Positions 61,147-64,000 of a stretch of DNA of 64,000 nt are shown here, piece by piece. The notes beneath the pieces are model-generated. The model did no database searches, had not been told where the DNA came from, and was given only the letters and a program-made list of their open reading frames with translations. Position numbers and translations under genes: made by a program. The stretch covers positions 97,566-161,565 of the forward strand of contig NZ_WEGJ01000013.1 of NCBI RefSeq assembly GCF_009604385.1, given 5' to 3'. The stretch comes from Streptomyces smaragdinus. GTDB taxonomy: Bacteria; Actinomycetota; Actinomycetes; Streptomycetales; Streptomycetaceae. How positions within the stretch are numbered: position 1 is the first letter of the stretch; every line of letters begins with the position of its first letter.

Positions 61147-61734
61147 ATGCAGTCCCTCAGCCGTGGTCGGCGCTACGCACTGGCCTGCGCGGCCGTCGGC
61201 GCGGCGCTCGCCGCCGTCCTCCATCTGACGGCCGTGTTCTTCGCCGTCGCCCCCGCCAACGCCGTCAGCGACGAGTACCGCACGGAGATCGACGGCTACA
61301 TCTACCCCTGGTTCGAACAGCACTGGGCGCTCTTCTCCCCGAACCCGTTCCAGGAGAACTACCGCATCGACGCCCGTACGAGCTCGGCCGGCCGTGTCTC
61401 CGGCTGGAGCGACCTGTCGGCCTTCGACAACGAGGCGATGCGCCACAACCCGTACCCCGCCCGCGTCAACCAGAACATGCTGCGCCGGGCCTGGAAGATC
61501 TACCGCAACCGGGGCGACCTGAACGCCCCCGCCCGCACCGAACGGGCCGAGCTCTTCCGCGTCTACCTGCGCACCATCGCCGTCGCCCGGCTCGCCGAAC
61601 TGGGCCGCCCCGCCGGGTACGACGCCCTCCAACTGCGCGTCACCACCCTCCCGATCGCCCCGCCCGCGGGCCGGGGCCCCGCCCGCCCCGCCTCCGCGCT
61701 GCTGCTGCCCTGGTGGAAGGTGCCCGTCCGATGA
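61147..61734 (+). CDS. DUF5819-family membrane-anchored protein
   Basis: 195-aa protein with an N-terminal membrane helix (about 10-35, LACAAVGAALAAVLHLTAVFFAVAP) and an extracytoplasmic domain carrying the family motif YIYPWFEQHWALFSPNPFQENYRIDAR (about 55-80), later WSDLSAFDNEAMRHNPYPARVNQNMLRRAWKIY. The ATG at 61147 places the helix near the start; the longer frame adds a Cys/Arg-rich stretch. It overlaps the HTTM gene by 4 bp (ATGA). This pair recurs in actinobacteria, so the two proteins probably act together; the function is not established. Confidence 0.85.
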   Translation: MQSLSRGRRYALACAAVGAALAAVLHLTAVFFAVAPANAVSDEYRTEIDGYIYPWFEQHWALFSPNPFQENYRIDARTSSAGRVSGWSDLSAFDNEAMRHNPYPARVNQNMLRRAWKIYRNRGDLNAPARTERAELFRVYLRTIAVARLAELGRPAGYDALQLRVTTLPIAPPAGRGPARPASALLLPWWKVPVR

Positions 61735-62738
61735 CCACCGACCGGCTGACCGCCGCCCTCGACCGCGCCACGAACCGCCCGTACTCCCTCTACAGCGCCG
61801 CCGTACTGCGCATCGGCACCGGCCTGCTCGCGCTGGCCTACCTGCTGCGGGACATCACCGCCGCACCGCGCATGTGGGGGCCGGACGCGTACTGGACGCC
61901 GGACATGGCGCACCGGCTCAACGAACTCAACGACTGGACGCCCTTCTACACCGTCTCCGCCACCGACAGCGCCGTGGCCTTCTGGCTGATCTACGGCGGG
62001 GCCGTCGCCGCGAGCGCCGCGTTCACCCTCGGCTGGCGCACCCGGGCGACGTCGGTCGTCTTCGTGGTGCTGCTGTGCGCGGTCCAGTTCCGCAACACGT
62101 TCGTCAACGACTCCGGCGACCACGTGGTCCGGCTGCTGGCGATCTATCTGGCGTTCACCGCCTGCGGGCGCGTCTGGTCCCTGGACGCCCGGCGGGTCGC
62201 CGCACGGGAGCCGGCGGACGGGCTGCGGACCCGGCTGGTCACCCTGCTGCACAACACCGCGCTGCTGGTCGTCGCCGGCCAGGTGATGATCGCGTACGGC
62301 TGCGCGGGGATGTTCAAGGTGCAGGGCCCGGCCTGGCAGCACGGCACCGCGCTGCACTACGCGCTCCAGCTGAACGCCTTCCGCCCGTGGCCGGAGCTGT
62401 CCGGCTGGGTGATCAGCCACCCGTTCCTGCTGCTGGCGCTGGCGTATCTGACCGTCTTCGCGCAGCTGGGGCTGCCGTTCGCGGTCTTCAGCAGGCACCT
62501 CAAGTACCCGTTCCTGGCCGCCCTGGTGGCCAGCCACGCGGGCATCGCGGTGCTCATGGGGCTGCCGCTGTTCTCCGCCGCGATGGTCATCGGCGACGCC
62601 GTGTTCGTACCGGACCGGGTGTGGCGGGCCCTCGCGCGCCGATTGCGGCCGGACACGGCGAAGCCGGCCGTCTCCGCACCGCCGCGGCCCCGGGAACCGG
62701 AGCCGCGGTCCGTGCCGGAGGCCGGCCGGCCCCGCTGA
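61731..62738 (+). CDS. HTTM-domain membrane protein (vitamin K gamma-carboxylase-like membrane region)
   Basis: 335-aa polytopic protein. SLYSAAVLRIGTGLLALAYLLRDI at the N-terminus, then FRNTFVNDSGDHVVRLLAIYLAFTACGRVWSLD and YGCAGMFKVQGPAWQHGTALHYALQLNAFRP are HTTM landmarks shared with the membrane domain of vitamin K-dependent gamma-carboxylase. It lacks the C-terminal carboxylase half. About eight helices are predicted. It is translationally coupled to the DUF5819 gene. The reaction is unknown; in this family a role in lipid or protein modification at the membrane has been suggested but not shown. Confidence 0.88.
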   Translation: MTTDRLTAALDRATNRPYSLYSAAVLRIGTGLLALAYLLRDITAAPRMWGPDAYWTPDMAHRLNELNDWTPFYTVSATDSAVAFWLIYGGAVAASAAFTLGWRTRATSVVFVVLLCAVQFRNTFVNDSGDHVVRLLAIYLAFTACGRVWSLDARRVAAREPADGLRTRLVTLLHNTALLVVAGQVMIAYGCAGMFKVQGPAWQHGTALHYALQLNAFRPWPELSGWVISHPFLLLALAYLTVFAQLGLPFAVFSRHLKYPFLAALVASHAGIAVLMGLPLFSAAMVIGDAVFVPDRVWRALARRLRPDTAKPAVSAPPRPREPEPRSVPEAGRPR

Positions 62739-62754
62739 CATGGACGTCCGTGGA

Positions 62755-64000
62755 TCAGCCCGGCAGCGAGCCCTCCACCTGGGCGATCCGCTTGGCCGAG
62801 CCCTCGACGGGCTTCTTCAGCGCCTGCGACATGGCCGCCGCGGCATGCTGCCCGGTCATCGGTACCTTGCCCGAACCGCCGTCGATCAGCACGCCGTCGA
62901 AGAAGGTGCCGTACGCCGCGGCCAGCGCCTTCGGGTCGATCACGGGCTGCAGCGTGCCGTCCTCGGCGGGCCGCATCGTCAGGAAGGTGCTGATCGTCTT
63001 CTCGCTGAAGGGCAGTTCGCGCCCGCCGGCCTGCAGCCAGACCCAGCCGGACATCGCCGTCTTGGCGTAGCCGTTCAGCGCCGCGTCGAACTGCGCCTCG
63101 CTGACCTTCGGTTCGTGCTTCGTGACCGGCAGCACGATCACCTTGTTCGGGCCGCCCGCCGCGCGCTCGTCGAAGGCGTCCTGGACCAGGGTCATCGCCT
63201 TGTCCACGTCGACGGCCTGCGAGGCCTTGCCGGGGACCTTGACGGCCTTGCCGTTCTCGAACTTGATCATGCCGTCGGAGGCGGTGCCGCCCGCGGACGG
63301 CAGGCCCTCCAGGGCGGCCCGGAGCTTGTCCTTGTCGTCGGACATCACCGGGTCGATCACCCGGGAGCCGCCGAAGAGCGAGCCGATCACGGTGACCGGG
63401 TTGTAGTCGCTGCCGGTGGCCGCGCGGACGGTCTCGGCGGTGTTCATCTCCAGGCCGGCCGTCTCGGGCTTGAGCTCCAGCTGCTCGTCGCCGACGCGGA
63501 TCTTCAGCGGGGCGGTGAGCCGCTTCTGGAGGGTGTCGTCCAGGGTGCTCACGGCCTCGTCGCGGGAGCTGCCGCCGATGTCGACGCCCAGCACCGTGGT
63601 GCCGTTGGGGACGTCGGCGTGGTTGAGGACCAGGCCGATGCCGTACGCGACGGCCAGCACCCCGAAGACGGCGCCGCCGCCCAGGACGGCGAGCTTCTTG
63701 CGGTCGGGGCCGCGGCGACCGCCGCCCTGGTCACCGGCGTCCGGGCCGGCCGGGGGCGCGGGGGGCGCCGGGCGGAACGTGTCCGGCGGGACGGCCGCGC
63801 CCGGCGCTCCGGGCTCCGGCGGCGGCATGAAGCCGGGGGTGGCGGCGGCCTCGCGCGCGTACAGGGAGGGGACGGGGCCGCCGGGGGGCGCGGTCATCGG
63901 CGGGGGGCCGCCGACGGGGAAGTAGCGGTCGCCGTACGACCAGTGCCACCACTCCGTCGGATAGTTCACCAGCCCCGCCCCCACCAGCGCCGCACCAAGC
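62755..64000 (-). CDS. Membrane-anchored VanW-type peptidoglycan-binding protein, N-terminus with VanX-like tail (5' end outside window)
   Basis: The frame is open to the right edge. Reading inward, LVNYPTEWWHWSYGDRYF matches the C-terminal end of VanX/DdpX-type D-Ala-D-Ala dipeptidases. It continues without a stop into a Pro-rich linker (about 80 residues), one membrane helix (KKLAVLGGGAVFGVLAVAYGIGLVL) and two extracytoplasmic repeats of the VanW-associated peptidoglycan-binding type (NGTTVLGVDIGGSSRDEAVSTLDDTL; then FDAALNGYAKTAMSGWVWLQAGGRELPFSEKTISTFLTMRP). The VanW domain itself is absent. An internal ATG at 63897 could be the real start of the second part, but has no ribosome-binding site. 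Either a genuine fusion or two abutting genes. Confidence 0.7.
   Translation of the reverse strand, partial: LGAALVGAGLVNYPTEWWHWSYGDRYFPVGGPPPMTAPPGGPVPSLYAREAAATPGFMPPPEPGAPGAAVPPDTFRPAPPAPPAGPDAGDQGGGRRGPDRKKLAVLGGGAVFGVLAVAYGIGLVLNHADVPNGTTVLGVDIGGSSRDEAVSTLDDTLQKRLTAPLKIRVGDEQLELKPETAGLEMNTAETVRAATGSDYNPVTVIGSLFGGSRVIDPVMSDDKDKLRAALEGLPSAGGTASDGMIKFENGKAVKVPGKASQAVDVDKAMTLVQDAFDERAAGGPNKVIVLPVTKHEPKVSEAQFDAALNGYAKTAMSGWVWLQAGGRELPFSEKTISTFLTMRPAEDGTLQPVIDPKALAAAYGTFFDGVLIDGGSGKVPMTGQHAAAAMSQALKKPVEGSAKRIAQVEGSLPG

Noticed and set aside
1..64000. tRNA, rRNA, insertion sequences, integrase or attachment-site duplications
   Set aside because: None could be recognised on either strand; base composition and codon pattern look uniform, so I see no clear island boundary.

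Overview
The window reads as chromosomal DNA of a Streptomyces-like actinomycete. It is very GC-rich with strong third-position GC, starts are ATG/GTG/TTG behind GGAGG-type sites, and the gene families are typical of the genus: WhiB-like protein, SpoIIE-type phosphatase, ECF41 sigma factor, AA10/GH18 chitin enzymes, terpene cyclase and Dpp-type peptide importers. I saw no rRNA, tRNA, CRISPR array, transposase or phage gene.

Layout. 1-10.7 kb is accessory metabolism: the 3' part of a chitin/cellulose-active LPMO, an AfsR-like ATPase with a broken P-loop next to a tandem Lrp regulator, a class I terpene cyclase, an alkylsulfatase, a TipA-like MerR regulator with its own operator-promoter, a PIG-L deacetylase and a GH18 chitinase whose promoter contains a DasR-type (dre) box. 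10.8-22.8 kb is mixed housekeeping and signalling: MgtE, a GntR/UTRA regulator, a 59-residue SPOR-like protein, two regulatory ATP-binding proteins (one fused to PAS-GAF-SpoIIE), PspA plus a TPM-domain protein, an NmrA-like reductase, a DacB carboxypeptidase and a zinc-ribbon protein.

22.9-38.2 kb is the most interesting part. It holds an ECF41 sigma factor surrounded by six promoters of identical architecture, TGTCACA-N15-CGGTC. They lie before an NmrA-like reductase plus aceE, a 7Fe-type ferredoxin, a stand-alone SdhA/FrdA-like flavoprotein, a second NmrA-like reductase, an HSL-type hydrolase (probably followed by a second hydrolase, a sodium:solute symporter and a small membrane protein), and a WhiB-like protein plus a solitary cytochrome b (QcrB). 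I read this as one regulon linking pyruvate oxidation, low-potential electron transfer and respiration. At its edge lies an ECF41-like protein that has lost the sigma region 4 helix-turn-helix. A complete sdhCAB operon follows (38.3-42.0 kb).

42.0-64 kb holds an orphan peptide-binding lipoprotein, typA/bipA, two tandem five-gene Dpp/Opp-type peptide importer operons, a large Thr-rich surface protein with a sortase-like MPDTG signal, a DUF5819/HTTM membrane pair, and at the right edge a protein that joins a VanX-like WWHWSYGDRY tail to a membrane-anchored VanW-type peptidoglycan-binding region. Perfect hairpins separate most transcription units. All assignments come from reading motifs; no database search was run.
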